This document shows positions 1 to 10,288 of a stretch of DNA of 64,000 nucleotides, one piece after another. Each line of letters opens with the position of its first letter. The stretch's first letter is position 1. Both the position numbers and the translations under genes were made by a program. The notes under the pieces were generated by a model. That model saw only the letters and a list, made by a program, of their open reading frames with translations, did not search any database and was not told where the DNA came from. The stretch lies in contig JACCRF010000018.1 of the NCBI GenBank assembly GCA_013813715.1, forward strand, positions 1 to 64,000, in the 5' to 3' direction. This stretch comes from Gemmatimonadaceae bacterium. Lineage in GTDB: Bacteria; Gemmatimonadota; Gemmatimonadetes; Gemmatimonadales; Gemmatimonadaceae.

Positions 1-821
1 TTGTGCCGGAGCTTGAGCAGCGCCTTCTCTTTTATCTGCCGCACCCTCTCCCGCGTTATGCCGAGCAGCGTGCCGATGTCCTCGAGCGTCATCGGGTCTT
101 CGCCATCGAGCCCGAAATACAACCGAAGGATCTTCGACTCGCGCTCTTTCAGTCCCGACAGGGATTCCTCGATTGCCTCGGTCAGTGCCTTTTCGAACGT
201 CTGCTCGTCGGGCGTGCGGTTGGTGGTGTCGGGGAGATAGTCGAGCAGCCGGTTGTCCTCGCCCGGAGTCATCGGCGCGTCGAGCGACAGATGCACCTGC
301 GAGATCATCATCGTCTTCGAAACCTCTTCCTCGGTGATGTCGAGGCCTTCCGCAATCTCCATGTGCGTCGGCTGGCGACCGAGCTCCTGGAGCAGAGTGC
401 TCGCGCGCTTTCCGATGCGGTGAAGCGCGCCGGCCCGGTTGAGCGGCACGCGCACGATCCGCGACTGCTCGGCGAGCGCCTGAAGGATGCTCTGGCGAAT
501 CCACCATACGGCGTACGAGATGAACTTGATTCCCTTCGTCTCGTCGAATTTGTGGGCGGCGCGGATGAGCCCGAGGTTTCCCTCGTTGATCAGGTCGGAG
601 AGCGACACTCCCTGATTCTGGTACTTCTTTGCGACCGATACCACGAACCGGAGATTCGACCGGACGAGCTTGTCCAGCGCTTCCTGGTCGTTGGTGCGTA
701 TCCGCTGCGCCAGCGTCACTTCCTCTTCGCGCGTTATCAGCGGATAGACACTTATGTCCCGCAGATATTGGTCGAGCGAGCCTTCGTCGTACTGCGCCTT
801 CCGATTGACCGAAACCGCCAT
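1..821 (-). CDS. rpoD: RNA polymerase sigma factor, sigma-70 family (RpoD/SigA-like), 3' end truncated by the window edge
   Basis: Reverse-strand translation gives MAVSVNRKAQYDEGSLDQYLRDISVYPLITREEEVTLAQRIR...KFDETKGIKFISYAVWWIRQSI...GITRERVRQIKEKALLKLRH, with regions 2, 3 and 4 recognisable. The provided ORF track shows only antisense ORFs here. Confidence 0.9.
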   Translation of the reverse strand, partial: MAVSVNRKAQYDEGSLDQYLRDISVYPLITREEEVTLAQRIRTNDQEALDKLVRSNLRFVVSVAKKYQNQGVSLSDLINEGNLGLIRAAHKFDETKGIKFISYAVWWIRQSILQALAEQSRIVRVPLNRAGALHRIGKRASTLLQELGRQPTHMEIAEGLDITEEEVSKTMMISQVHLSLDAPMTPGEDNRLLDYLPDTTNRTPDEQTFEKALTEAIEESLSGLKERESKILRLYFGLDGEDPMTLEDIGTLLGITRERVRQIKEKALLKLRH

Positions 822-892
822 ACCCGATGCCGCTCCTCGCTACGCGTGCCGTTTTCCGACGGACTCCAACCGAGATGGCGGGCCGGCGAACT

Positions 893-1687
893 TCACTGAA
901 TCATTTCGCCGAATCGCTTCCAGCGAACGCGTGTCAGCCAGTCGAGCTTCACTCCGCGGTCGGGGTCGTAGCTATAATAGACCACCAGTGGCTGGCCGCG
1001 CACAAGTGAGTCCGCAACAAAGCCCCAGTAGCGGCTGTCGAGCGAATTGTCGCGATTGTCGCCGAGCACGAAGTAACTCCTGCCAGGGACGACCAAGGGA
1101 CCCCAGTTGTTACGTGAAGGATGGTATCCCGGACTCGCCTCGAGCGACTGGACGTGCATCGGCGAGCGCGGCGCGGTCCTTATCGGGTTCCGCGCACCGA
1201 GGAGGTAAGCGAGCTGCCACTTGAACTCGTCATCCGATACGTCCGACCCCGGCGCGGTGTGCGACACATACGACTCCCGCTGCGCAACGCCGTTCAGCAG
1301 CAACTCTCCCCGGCGCATCTCCAGGGTGTCGCCGGCGAGGCCGACGATACGTTTCACGAAATTCTTCGTGCGATCAACGGGCCACTGGAACACGACGATG
1401 TCGCCCCGCGCGGGCCGCCGGATCGCAGGCAGCTTTACCCCGGTAAACGGGATCCCAGCGCCGTACACGAGCTTGTTCACCAGCAGGAAATCGCCGACCA
1501 GCAGTGTGCCTTCCATGCTACCGGTGGGAATCTTGAACGCTTCGATGAAGAAGGAGCGGATGACGAAGAATAGCGCGAGCGCGACGACGACCGACCGGAA
1601 CCATTCCCAGAGGAAGGCCAGCCGGTTGGTCCGACGCCCGTTCGCGCGATTGAGCGCGCTCACCCGCCGCTCGCCAGTAACCATCAT
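893..1687 (-). CDS. lepB: Signal peptidase I
   Basis: 264 aa with N-terminal TM, catalytic Ser motif (FKIPTGSMEGTLLVGD), Lys region (KRIVGLAGDTLE) and GDNRDNSLDSRYWG. Confidence 0.93.
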   Translation of the reverse strand: MMVTGERRVSALNRANGRRTNRLAFLWEWFRSVVVALALFFVIRSFFIEAFKIPTGSMEGTLLVGDFLLVNKLVYGAGIPFTGVKLPAIRRPARGDIVVFQWPVDRTKNFVKRIVGLAGDTLEMRRGELLLNGVAQRESYVSHTAPGSDVSDDEFKWQLAYLLGARNPIRTAPRSPMHVQSLEASPGYHPSRNNWGPLVVPGRSYFVLGDNRDNSLDSRYWGFVADSLVRGQPLVVYYSYDPDRGVKLDWLTRVRWKRFGEMIQ

Positions 1688-1705
1688 CGCGTTACTCGCT
1701 CTTCG

Positions 1706-3205
1706 TCAGTCGGGGGTTCCGCGATAGTTGTCGATCTGGGCGCGCTGCAGCGTGCCCGAGAAATCGGCGTAGCCAACCTTTGTCTCCGAGAAGAAATCGT
1801 ACACCTGCCAGCCGCCCTCGCGGTGACCGTTGCCAGTCTGCTTTACACCACCGAATGGCAAGTGTGCCTCAGCACCGATCGTGGGCGCGTTCACGTAAGT
1901 GATTCCGTTGTCCAGCTCGTTCAGCGCGCGAAATGCCACGTTGACGTTTGCCGTATAGATGGAGGACGACAGACCATACTTCACGTCATTGTTGACGGCG
2001 AACGCCTCGTCGGTGCTCGACACCCGGACGACCGACAAGACGGGTCCGAATATCTCTTCCTGCTCGAGCCGAAACCCCGCTTCCACCCGCGCAAAGATCG
2101 TCGGCTCGAAGAAATTTCCGTCGGCCAGCGCTCTCCCTTCCCCGCGTCGGCCGCCACACAGGAGATCGGCGCCCTCCGCCTGTCCAATATCGATGTAGCG
2201 CTCGACTTTTTCCACCGCCGCCTCGTTGATCAGCGGCCCGACGTCGGTACCATCCTTGCGGCCGTCCCCCAGCTTCAGCGACCGCGTTTTGTCCACGAGC
2301 ATCCCGAGGAAACGGTCGTGAATTCCCTTCTGGAGAATGAGGCGGCTGGTCGCCGTGCACCGCTGGCCGGTGGTGCCGAAGGCGCCCCACAGTGCACCCT
2401 CGAGCGCCAGATCGAGATCGGCGTCATCCATCACGATCTGCGCGTTCTTGCCGCCCATCTCCAGCGACAGCCGCTTGTGCATGCGCCCGCACGTACTGCC
2501 GACGTAACTGCCGACATCGGTGGAGCCGGTGAACGATATCAACGGGATTTGCGGATGCTCGACGATTGCCGCACCTGCTTCCTCACCCCGGCCGTGAACC
2601 AGTTGAATGACTTCCGGCGGAAGCCCCGCCTCGAGCAGAATCTCAACCAGCATCGTACCCGTATGCGGAACGTCCTCGGCCGGCTTGAAGATGCACGCAT
2701 TCCCGCAGACCAGCGCGGGAAACATCTTCCAGGTTGGAATGGCCATTGGAAAGTTGAACGGGCAGATGAGACCGGCTATTCCAATCGGCCGCCGGTAGCT
2801 CATCGCCCACTTGTTGCGCAGCTCGCTCGGAACGGTGTGGCCGAAGAGGCGGCGGCCCTCGCTGGCCGCGTAGTAGGCGGTGTCGATCCCTTCCTGCACG
2901 TCGCCGCGCGTTTCGGCTAGCGGTTTTCCCATCTCCCGCGTCATTCCGTTCGCTATCTCGTCCTTGCGCTTCGACATCAGGTCGCCCACCACCCGCAGGA
3001 TGTCGCCGCGGGCGGGGGCGGGCGTCCGGCTCCATTGGGCGAAGCCGCGTGTCGCACTCTGCACCGCCCTCTCGACGTCGGTGACCTGGGAGAGTGGGAA
3101 CTCACCAACGATATCCGTCTTATCGGCGGGGTTCCTGTTTTCGAAGTAGTCGCCGGAGTCGGGTGGAACCCACGCTCCACCAATGAAGTTGTTGAATCGT
3201 TTCAT
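1706..3205 (-). CDS. Aldehyde dehydrogenase family protein
   Basis: 499 aa; ALDH motifs [54 protein letters not shown]. Confidence 0.92.
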   Translation of the reverse strand: MKRFNNFIGGAWVPPDSGDYFENRNPADKTDIVGEFPLSQVTDVERAVQSATRGFAQWSRTPAPARGDILRVVGDLMSKRKDEIANGMTREMGKPLAETRGDVQEGIDTAYYAASEGRRLFGHTVPSELRNKWAMSYRRPIGIAGLICPFNFPMAIPTWKMFPALVCGNACIFKPAEDVPHTGTMLVEILLEAGLPPEVIQLVHGRGEEAGAAIVEHPQIPLISFTGSTDVGSYVGSTCGRMHKRLSLEMGGKNAQIVMDDADLDLALEGALWGAFGTTGQRCTATSRLILQKGIHDRFLGMLVDKTRSLKLGDGRKDGTDVGPLINEAAVEKVERYIDIGQAEGADLLCGGRRGEGRALADGNFFEPTIFARVEAGFRLEQEEIFGPVLSVVRVSSTDEAFAVNNDVKYGLSSSIYTANVNVAFRALNELDNGITYVNAPTIGAEAHLPFGGVKQTGNGHREGGWQVYDFFSETKVGYADFSGTLQRAQIDNYRGTPD

Positions 3206-3217
3206 GCGTGCGTTGAT

Positions 3218-4585
3218 CTAGGTGTGTTCGCGCGTCAGCGCATACCGCTCGATCTTCTTGTACAAATTTGATCTCGGCATCGCCACCGCGCGGGCGGTCT
3301 CCGACACGTTCCAGTCGAACTCGCGCAGCTTGCCGAGAAGCCAGGCGCGCTCGGCGGATTCCTTGAACTCCTCGAACGTCCGGCACGCAGCGAGGCTTCC
3401 CAACCCCGTATCATCGGCCACCCGCGCTCCGGCCAGCCTGTCGACGTCTTTCGCAGTGAGCTCCGGGCCGCCGGCGAGGATCAGCATTCTCTCCACCGTG
3501 TTGCGGAGCTCGCGGACGTTGCCCGGCCAGTCGAGAGCGAGCAGCCGCTCCATCGCGCTCTCGCTCACTCGCCGAGGCGTCATACCGTCGCGCTCCGACA
3601 GCATCGCGATGAAATGCTCGACCAGCGTCGGGGTGTCCTCGCGGTGTTCTCGCAGCGGCGGCACGTGGATAGGCACGACGTTGAGTCGATAATACAGATC
3701 CTCGCGGAAACGGCCGCCCGCGATCTCGCTCTCGAGGTTCTTGTTCGTCGCGGCGATTACCCGCACGTCCACGGAGATTGGCTTCGATCCGCCGATCCGC
3801 GTGATGACATTGTCCTGGAGCACTCGCAGCACTTTCGCCTGCGCAGCCATGCTCATGTCGCCTATCTCGTCGAGAAATAGAGTGCCGCGATTCGCCTGCT
3901 CGAATTTGCCTGCACGGTCGGCGATGGCCCCGGTGAATGATCCCTTCATGTGGCCAAAGAGCTCGCTCTCGATCAGCTCGCCGGGAATGGCGGCGCAGTT
4001 CACTTCGACGAACGGCTTTCCGAACCGCGATGAGTGACGATGCAATGCTCTCGCGACCAGCTCCTTTCCCGTCCCGTTCTCGCCGGTGATGAGCACGCGC
4101 GCCGGCGTCGAGCCGACCTTCGCGATCTTTTCGACCAGTGCCCGCATGACGGGCGAGTCGCCAACTATCTCGTACGGTGAACCGCCGCCGTCGCGAAGCC
4201 GGGTGTTCTCCTCGCGCAGGTTGATGTGGTCAAAGACATTACGCAGCATCACGAGGATTCTGTCGGTATCCAGCGGCTTTTCGAGGATTTCGTAAGCGCC
4301 GAGTTGCGTCGCTTCGACCGCTGTCCTGATCGTGGCATGACCGCTGATCATGACAACCGTCGCGGCCGGATCGATCTCTCGTATCCGCTTGAGCCCCTCG
4401 AGACCGTCCATGCCGCCCATCTTAATGTCCATGAATACGAGGTTCGGCTTCCACTTCGGATACTCGGCAATTCCGTCGGCGGCGTTGGAGACGGTTCGCA
4501 CCTCGTAACCCTCATACTCGAGAAGCTGGCCGAGTGCGGCACGGATTCCCTGCTCGTCATCGACGACGAGGATGCGCCGGTTCAC
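3218..4585 (-). CDS. Sigma-54-dependent two-component response regulator (NtrC/NtrX type)
   Basis: Receiver domain (VVDDEQGIRAAL...FMDIKM...EKPLD), AAA+ domain (GENGTGKELVARA, KGSFTGA) and C-terminal Fis-type HTH. Confidence 0.93.
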   Translation of the reverse strand: MNRRILVVDDEQGIRAALGQLLEYEGYEVRTVSNAADGIAEYPKWKPNLVFMDIKMGGMDGLEGLKRIREIDPAATVVMISGHATIRTAVEATQLGAYEILEKPLDTDRILVMLRNVFDHINLREENTRLRDGGGSPYEIVGDSPVMRALVEKIAKVGSTPARVLITGENGTGKELVARALHRHSSRFGKPFVEVNCAAIPGELIESELFGHMKGSFTGAIADRAGKFEQANRGTLFLDEIGDMSMAAQAKVLRVLQDNVITRIGGSKPISVDVRVIAATNKNLESEIAGGRFREDLYYRLNVVPIHVPPLREHREDTPTLVEHFIAMLSERDGMTPRRVSESAMERLLALDWPGNVRELRNTVERMLILAGGPELTAKDVDRLAGARVADDTGLGSLAACRTFEEFKESAERAWLLGKLREFDWNVSETARAVAMPRSNLYKKIERYALTREHT

Positions 4586-5256
4586 CGGGTGGTCTTGTAG
4601 ACCGTGATCCGGCCGCTGGCGATTCGCACGTCACCGATGTATTCGGGCATTTTCATCGGGAGGGCGTTGGGTGAGATTCCCGGCGGCATCTCGCCGCGAC
4701 GAATTCGCGAGATGAGTCGCGGAATGAGCGGGGATGGCACGGGGAAGCTGCCAATCTTCACATCCTTGATCTGGAACTCGCCTACGCCCGGGCGGAGCAC
4801 GTGGATGGTACCGCCGAGCTGGAGCGTGTCGCGTTCGCCGAGCAGCGCGCCGAGCGCGCCGAGCACCTCGCCGCCGCCGAAATCCTTGAGTGCGACATTG
4901 GCGCGGACGTACAGACGGTCGCTGATGACGGACGACGAGATGTCCTGCGAAGACGCTGGAAGCTGTTTGGCCACCGCGAGAAAGATGTACGAAGCGGCCT
5001 CGCCTGCCGTCAGGTTCGCGAAGGCTGGTCCGCCCCGGCGCGACAGCGATTCCAGGGCACGCTGGCCGCTGGCCGCCTTGTCGACCGTGATGGGCTCCCA
5101 GCCGCCAGGCGTCCTCACGATGGTCGAATCGGCTGTCGGTCCTCCTCCGGCGTATCGCTCGTACACTGCGCGAAGCCTGTCTCGGTTGAACCAGCCGAGG
5201 ACGGCGAGAACAAGGAAGATTACGAGACAGCCGAGCCTGCGTATGCAACCGAACAT
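4582..5256 (-). CDS. Hypothetical membrane-anchored protein
   Basis: 224 aa with one N-terminal TM (CLVIFLVLAVLGWF). Its stop overlaps the start of the downstream response regulator (ATGA-type overlap). Confidence 0.75.
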   Translation of the reverse strand: MFGCIRRLGCLVIFLVLAVLGWFNRDRLRAVYERYAGGGPTADSTIVRTPGGWEPITVDKAASGQRALESLSRRGGPAFANLTAGEAASYIFLAVAKQLPASSQDISSSVISDRLYVRANVALKDFGGGEVLGALGALLGERDTLQLGGTIHVLRPGVGEFQIKDVKIGSFPVPSPLIPRLISRIRRGEMPPGISPNALPMKMPEYIGDVRIASGRITVYKTTR

Positions 5257-5474
5257 GTGGAGTCCGTTGATCGAGGTTTAGGAGAGACGGAATATCCCCT
5301 GATTCGCGGGCGGATGCAAAGTCCGGCGCGGCAGGAAACAAGGCAAACCTCGCGTCCGAGCCGATCCCCCATCCCGCAGCTACCCGAATCATCAAGTGAT
5401 TTGGGTTTTCGGTTAGGTTTTTCCCCATGACTTCGACGCGCCGCGCGCGCTCCGGCGCCGGCAGATCATTCATC

Positions 5475-5725
5475 AAATCCCTGGCCGACAACAGCGACCC
5501 GGCTCACTCGCTACGCGCATGCGGCGTTCTCGCTTCGGGTTCTTTCTGTCGTTGCTATCCCGGCTCAGCGGCCAGGTCGAGATCCTCGACATCCGCATGC
5601 CAATGACGCGTGTGCGCACCCGTGTGGCCCACCTTCTGACCCTCGGTGAGATCGAGTGCCCTCGACATGGCGGCGAGTACCTGCGAAAGCGAAACCTGGG
5701 GGCGAACCTACGGCGCAAAGTGCGC
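5475..5725 (-). pseudogene. Degraded HD-domain phosphohydrolase-like fragment
   Basis: One minus frame reads VSLSQVLAAMSRALDLTEGQKVGHT. After an apparent one-base shift the next frame reads VRTRVIGMRM. Joined, they resemble the start of HD-domain proteins (LSRALDLTEGQ..GHSVRTCVIGMRL). The rest is not readable. Confidence 0.45.
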
Positions 5726-5755
5726 ATTCCTAGGACCCCTAGAGGGCTGTCCGTT

Positions 5756-7285
5756 TCAGGATCCTGCTCGCGAAGCTATCTGGCGATACCGGAGCGCCTC
5801 CGCGACATGTGGCGGCTCAACGGATGCGGATCCATCGATATCGGCAATCGTCCGCGCAACCTTGAGAACGCGATGGTAGCCGCGGGCCGAGAGCGCGAGA
5901 CGCTCCGCGGCGGATTGCAGGACGTCGCGCGCGTTGTTTGCGATCTCGCCGTTCGAATCTATCCAGCGACCAGTCGCGTGGGCATTGCAGGAGACGCCCC
6001 GCACCCGTGCGAATCGCCGGCGCTGACACTCCCTCGCGCGGCCGATTCGCTCGCGAATGACTGCGGTCGATTCTCCCGTTTCGGGCGCGCTGAGGTCGGG
6101 CAACGCGACCGCCCCGACGGTCACGTGCATGTCCATACGGTCGGCCAGCGGTCCGGACATGCGTCCCGCGTATCGCTCGATATCTGTCGTAGAGCAGGTG
6201 CACCTTCCCGTCGGATCGCCAAGCCGTCCGCACGGACACGGGTTGGTCGCGCCCACGAGCGTGAAGCGCGCCGGAAAGTTGACGGCTGCCGCGGCGCGAG
6301 AGATCGTCACCTGGCCGTCCTCCAGCGGCTGCCGGAGTCCGTCCAGCACGTGGCGCGGAAACTCCAGCATCTCGTCGAGAAAGAGTACTCCGTTATGGGC
6401 CAGACTCACTTCTCCCGGGCGTGGCGCGGAGCCGCCGCCAATCAGCCCGGCGCTCGAGATGGAGTGATGCGGAGCGCGAAACGGACGAGCGCATCCCGTG
6501 AGCGCATCAGCCGTGAGCTTTCCGGCGACCGAATGAATCGCGATCACCTCGAGCGACTCCGCCTCGCTCAGCTCGGGAAGAATTCCCGGCAGGCGCCTCG
6601 CTAGCATTGTCTTGCCTGCCCCAGGCGGTCCGATCAGCATCAGATTGTGGCCGCCGGCCGCCGCAACCTCGAGCGCCCGCTTCGCACTTTCCTGACCGAT
6701 CACGTCGCGGAAGTCGAGCGGCTCGGTTCGCTGAACGAAACTCATCTCTTGCTGGCACGCGCGCGTCAGCAAGCCAGTGCGTAGCTCGGCCGCGAGAGCG
6801 GTCAGCGTCGGCGGCCCAGACAGTCGCAACGATGATACCCGGCCCGCCTCCGCGAGATTGCAGGGTGGGACCACCAGCTCCACCGACCCGGACGAAGCCG
6901 CTGCGCCGCGGGCGATGGAAAGCGCCCCGCGCACGCCTCGCAATTGTCCGTCGAGTCCGAGCTCCCCGACGAACATCCGGCCTTCGATACTCGATGGCGG
7001 AAGCTGACCGGTGGCAACCAGAATGCCGAGCGCTATCGGTAGATCGAATGCCGTTCCATCCTTGCGAATGTCCGCGGGGGCCAGGTTGACGGTGATGCGG
7101 CGCGGTGGGATGGCGTATCCAGAATTCACGAGCGCCGCTCCCACGCGATCGCGGCTCTCCTTCACCGCGCCGAGTGGCAGGCCCACAATCGTCCATTGCG
7201 GAAGCCCGGGCACCGCGTCCACTTCGACAGTCACGTCGTACGCATCGATGCCTATGAGCGCCGCCGACCTCACTGCCGCAACCAT
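5756..7285 (-). CDS. comM: YifB/ComM family Mg-chelatase-like AAA ATPase
   Basis: Starts MVAAVRSAALIGIDAYDVTVEVD; contains FVGELGLDG, DFRDVIGQESAKRALEVAAAGGHNLMLIGPPGAGKTMLARRLPGILP, GATNPCPCG. The longer ORF start at 7372 is less likely. Confidence 0.93.
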   Translation of the reverse strand: MVAAVRSAALIGIDAYDVTVEVDAVPGLPQWTIVGLPLGAVKESRDRVGAALVNSGYAIPPRRITVNLAPADIRKDGTAFDLPIALGILVATGQLPPSSIEGRMFVGELGLDGQLRGVRGALSIARGAAASSGSVELVVPPCNLAEAGRVSSLRLSGPPTLTALAAELRTGLLTRACQQEMSFVQRTEPLDFRDVIGQESAKRALEVAAAGGHNLMLIGPPGAGKTMLARRLPGILPELSEAESLEVIAIHSVAGKLTADALTGCARPFRAPHHSISSAGLIGGGSAPRPGEVSLAHNGVLFLDEMLEFPRHVLDGLRQPLEDGQVTISRAAAAVNFPARFTLVGATNPCPCGRLGDPTGRCTCSTTDIERYAGRMSGPLADRMDMHVTVGAVALPDLSAPETGESTAVIRERIGRARECQRRRFARVRGVSCNAHATGRWIDSNGEIANNARDVLQSAAERLALSARGYHRVLKVARTIADIDGSASVEPPHVAEALRYRQIASRAGS

Positions 7286-7447
7286 CTCAGAAAGGTGAGG
7301 GTTGCGGTCGCCAATGGATGACCAGCGACGCTCCAGAGGCATCGTAAATGCGCACAAACAGGGATCCATCACTGCGGTTCCAGCGTATTAAATACGATAG
7401 ATGAAATGCGGTATTTCGGCCGTCCCGCCCTTTCACCAGCCATTGAG

Positions 7448-8008
7448 ATGAAACCAATCGTCCGCGCCGTCCTGGGCGCTGCTGCAGTCGCACTCTCCCT
7501 CCCGCTCGCGGGCGCCGATGCGCAGGTGCCGGGAATCGGCGGCGTCCGGTCGCCCTACAAACGGCCCGCCGATGGCGTGCTCAAGCGCAAGCTCACGCCG
7601 TTGCAGTACTCGGTGACACGTAAGGACGACACCGAAACTCCCTTCCGCAACGCGTACCACGAGAATCACGAACCCGGCATCTACGTCGATCTCATTTCGG
7701 GAGAACCGCTGTTCAGCTCGATCGACAAATACGACTCCGGAACAGGATGGCCCAGCTTCACTCGGCCCCTCGAGCCCGCGAACATCCGCTCGAAGACCGA
7801 CCGCAAGCTCGGCTTCGCGCGTACCGAGATTCGCTCCGCACACGCAGACTCGCACCTCGGACATCTCTTCGATGACGGGCCGCGGCCCACGGGACTCCGC
7901 TACTGCATGAACTCGGCGGCGCTCCGCTTCATTCCAGCGGCGCGCCTCGCGGCCGAAGGGTACGGCCGCTACGCCAGCTTGTTCAAGGCAAAGTCCGCCG
8001 CGAAGTAG
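7448..8008 (+). CDS. msrB: Peptide-methionine (R)-S-oxide reductase with N-terminal signal peptide
   Basis: [60 protein letters not shown]; signal-like N-terminus [25 protein letters not shown]. Confidence 0.9.
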   Translation: MKPIVRAVLGAAAVALSLPLAGADAQVPGIGGVRSPYKRPADGVLKRKLTPLQYSVTRKDDTETPFRNAYHENHEPGIYVDLISGEPLFSSIDKYDSGTGWPSFTRPLEPANIRSKTDRKLGFARTEIRSAHADSHLGHLFDDGPRPTGLRYCMNSAALRFIPAARLAAEGYGRYASLFKAKSAAK

Positions 8009-8016
8009 CCCGATCA

Positions 8017-8430
8017 GAACGACTTCGACTTCCCGGATGGAGAGATTCGGCGAAGTCTGACCCTGTTGGTGATCGTCGTCTCCATCAGGCACGGGTCGCC
8101 GTTCGGCGCGAACATGCCGCCGGTGGGCGACCACGGCACGCGCGAGCGAAGCACTTTTGTCGTGTAACTCCCTGGGGCGTGAGGCGCTTCACCGCGCCGG
8201 CCCCGTACACCGCGGCGTACACGTTCCCGCCGCTGTCGAGCCAAGCCCCATGAGCGAATGATGGTCTCCGACGTGAAACTGCCGAAGGCTTCGCGCCGCA
8301 ACCGAGCGTGAGAGCGTAGTTACTACGCCGTCAGGTGCGACCCTTTTCAACGCGCCCGAATCGATCAGGTGGAGAGTGCCACCAGGTGCCGCGATCATAT
8401 CACCACGATGGCGCGAAGGGATCAAGGGAG
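8017..8430 (-). pseudogene. Frameshifted NHL/SMP-30-like beta-propeller pseudogene
   Basis: Three frames carry consecutive homologous-looking segments: DMIAAPGGTLHLIDSGALKRVAPDGVVTTLS, then HGAWLDSGGNVYAAVYGAGAVKRLTPQGV, then VLRSRVPWSPTGGMFAPNGDPCLMETTITNRVRLRRISPSGKSKSF*. Confidence 0.65.
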
Positions 8431-8462
8431 ACTGACAAACGCCGCTGAGTATCAACAAAAGG

Positions 8463-8494
8463 AAAACGGGGCGCCTTTCGACGCCCCGCTTTCC
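8463..8494 (-). terminator. Hairpin, probable intrinsic terminator downstream of the OmpA-like gene
   Basis: Minus-strand sequence GGAAAGCGGGGCGTCGAAAGGCGCCCCGTTTTCC: GC-rich stem followed by a T-run, just past the stop at 8534. Confidence 0.65.
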
Positions 8495-8533
8495 TTTCCT
8501 CATCCGGCTCCCGAAGAAGCCGGACTCGTGCTG

Positions 8534-10288
8534 CTACTCCTCGCCACCCGGTGGAACCACGATCATGTCGGTGCCGACCGTCACGATTACGAAGTCATCG
8601 CGGCGGTTACGCTGCCAGCATTCCTCGGTCTGCTCGGTGCAGACGGGACGCTCTTCACCGTAACTGACGAGGTCGAAGCGACCGGCGTCGATGCCCTTCT
8701 CGACCAGGTAGCGCTTTGCAGCGGCGGCACGACGCTGGCCGAGGGCCAGGTTGTACTCATCCGAGCCGCGCTCGTCGGCGTTACCTTCGATCCGGATACG
8801 CATTCCCGGGTTGGCCTGGAGCCACGGAACCTTGGCATCCAACGTAGCGGCCGCATCGGGACGAATGTCGGACTTGTCGAAGTCGAAGTAGATCGGGCCC
8901 GTGATCTTTGCCGTGTCGACGACCACCCCTGTGGGCGCAAGGCAGGCAGGATCAGCTGCAGTCAGATGACCAAGACCCGGGTGCGGGCACATGGCGACAG
9001 TTACTGGCGGCGGCGGCGGCGGCGGCGGTACGCACTGCGGGCTGGACGCCGGGATGTTCTCCAGGCCAGCGTAGGTGCACATCGCCTCACGACGCGCGCC
9101 ACCGACCAGCAGGCTCAGGCCAGCGCGGCCGATCAGGTTGAGGTTCTCGGTATCCTTCATGTACTCGGCGATCCCGTCCACACGCAGCGCAACGCGATTC
9201 GCGATACCGAAGCGCAGGCCGGCAAGACCGCTCACGCCGTAGTTGAACGTGAAGTCGCGACTGGTCGTGCTGACGCCCTCGGCCTTGTAGTTGGTACGAA
9301 CGCCACCAAGTCCGAGAATGAACTGCGCGCGAGACGCGAGCGGGATGTTGTAGTTCATGCGAAGCGCAAACGTCGAGTAGTTGATCTCGCTGTTTCTCAG
9401 GCTCGCAATAGACTGCTCGCGTTCGAGTCCCGGCGTGTACTGCCCATCGCCTTCAACCTGGAAGCGCGGGTCGGAGAGGAACACGCCGACACGACCGCCG
9501 TATCCGATTCCATCTTTCGGAAATCCCGGAGCGTTCTCATCGAACTTCGTGTACTGTCCGAACACGCCAAGCTCGAGCATGCCCGGCAGCGCCCAATCAC
9601 TTCCGAGATCGTCGAACCACATCATCGGCGCCCAGGGAGCCAGACTCTCGTTCATCATGCTCCCACCGCCGAAAAGCGACGCGATGTTCGGGCGGAACTC
9701 GAGTCCGGCCTGTGCACGGAGATTCGTGTGGGACTCGTATATCGCGTTGCTCGTGCCACCGATCCTTCCGCCGTTAGGCATGTAATCAGCGATGCCGTCG
9801 ACGCGCACCGAGAAGGCGCCAAGACCGAAGGTGAACCCGACGTTACCCTCTACGCCGTAGTTGTAGCCGCGGGCGTTCGCTTGCAGGTCGCGCAGCTCCT
9901 GCGGAGTTGGATCGTCCGGTTCGGAACCCGCGTACGACGTCAGCACTCCGCCAGCGCCTACGTGAAATGCAGCCAGACCGGCAAAGGGGAAGCTGTACCG
10001 GATCCGAGCGGACACCGGGCCATACCAGATCTTAGGCTTCCCGGCCTGACCAGCGCCCAACTGCTCCGGGCGAGTGTAGGAGTTCTCAGCTTCGAGGTTC
10101 CAGTTCGGAGCGAAGTACGCGCCGACCCGGCCTCCAACTCCAATCTCGTCCTCGAGCTGCAGCGCGTCGTCGAACTTCGTGTACTGCCCGAAGCCGCCCA
10201 ACAATAGCGTACCCGGCTGCTGTGCCGCGGCCGTGCCGCCGAAGAGCAAGGCCGTCATCGCGCAGACGGTCCAACTTCTTCTCAACAT
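8534..10288 (-). CDS. OmpA family protein with two tandem outer-membrane barrel-like domains and a polyproline linker
   Basis: Signal peptide MLRRSWTVCAMTALLFGGTAAAQ. C-terminal OmpA domain ITGPIYFDFDKSDIRPDAAATLDAK...RIEGNADERGSDEYNLALGQRRA. The GFGQYTKFDD and GVFGQYTKFDE blocks are internally repeated. Confidence 0.9.
   Translation of the reverse strand: MLRRSWTVCAMTALLFGGTAAAQQPGTLLLGGFGQYTKFDDALQLEDEIGVGGRVGAYFAPNWNLEAENSYTRPEQLGAGQAGKPKIWYGPVSARIRYSFPFAGLAAFHVGAGGVLTSYAGSEPDDPTPQELRDLQANARGYNYGVEGNVGFTFGLGAFSVRVDGIADYMPNGGRIGGTSNAIYESHTNLRAQAGLEFRPNIASLFGGGSMMNESLAPWAPMMWFDDLGSDWALPGMLELGVFGQYTKFDENAPGFPKDGIGYGGRVGVFLSDPRFQVEGDGQYTPGLEREQSIASLRNSEINYSTFALRMNYNIPLASRAQFILGLGGVRTNYKAEGVSTTSRDFTFNYGVSGLAGLRFGIANRVALRVDGIAEYMKDTENLNLIGRAGLSLLVGGARREAMCTYAGLENIPASSPQCVPPPPPPPPVTVAMCPHPGLGHLTAADPACLAPTGVVVDTAKITGPIYFDFDKSDIRPDAAATLDAKVPWLQANPGMRIRIEGNADERGSDEYNLALGQRRAAAAKRYLVEKGIDAGRFDLVSYGEERPVCTEQTEECWQRNRRDDFVIVTVGTDMIVVPPGGEE

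Noticed and set aside
3-899. 298-aa plus-strand ORF at the window start
   Set aside because: Antisense shadow of the sigma factor; the minus-strand translation is clearly a sigma-70 protein.
9000-9032. GGC/GCC trinucleotide run as a microsatellite
   Set aside because: Explained as the polyproline linker codons of the OmpA-like protein, so not reported as a separate repeat.
8369-10207. 612-aa plus-strand ORF
   Set aside because: Antisense to the OmpA-family gene. Long shadow ORFs are expected in high-GC DNA, and the protein looks compositionally random.
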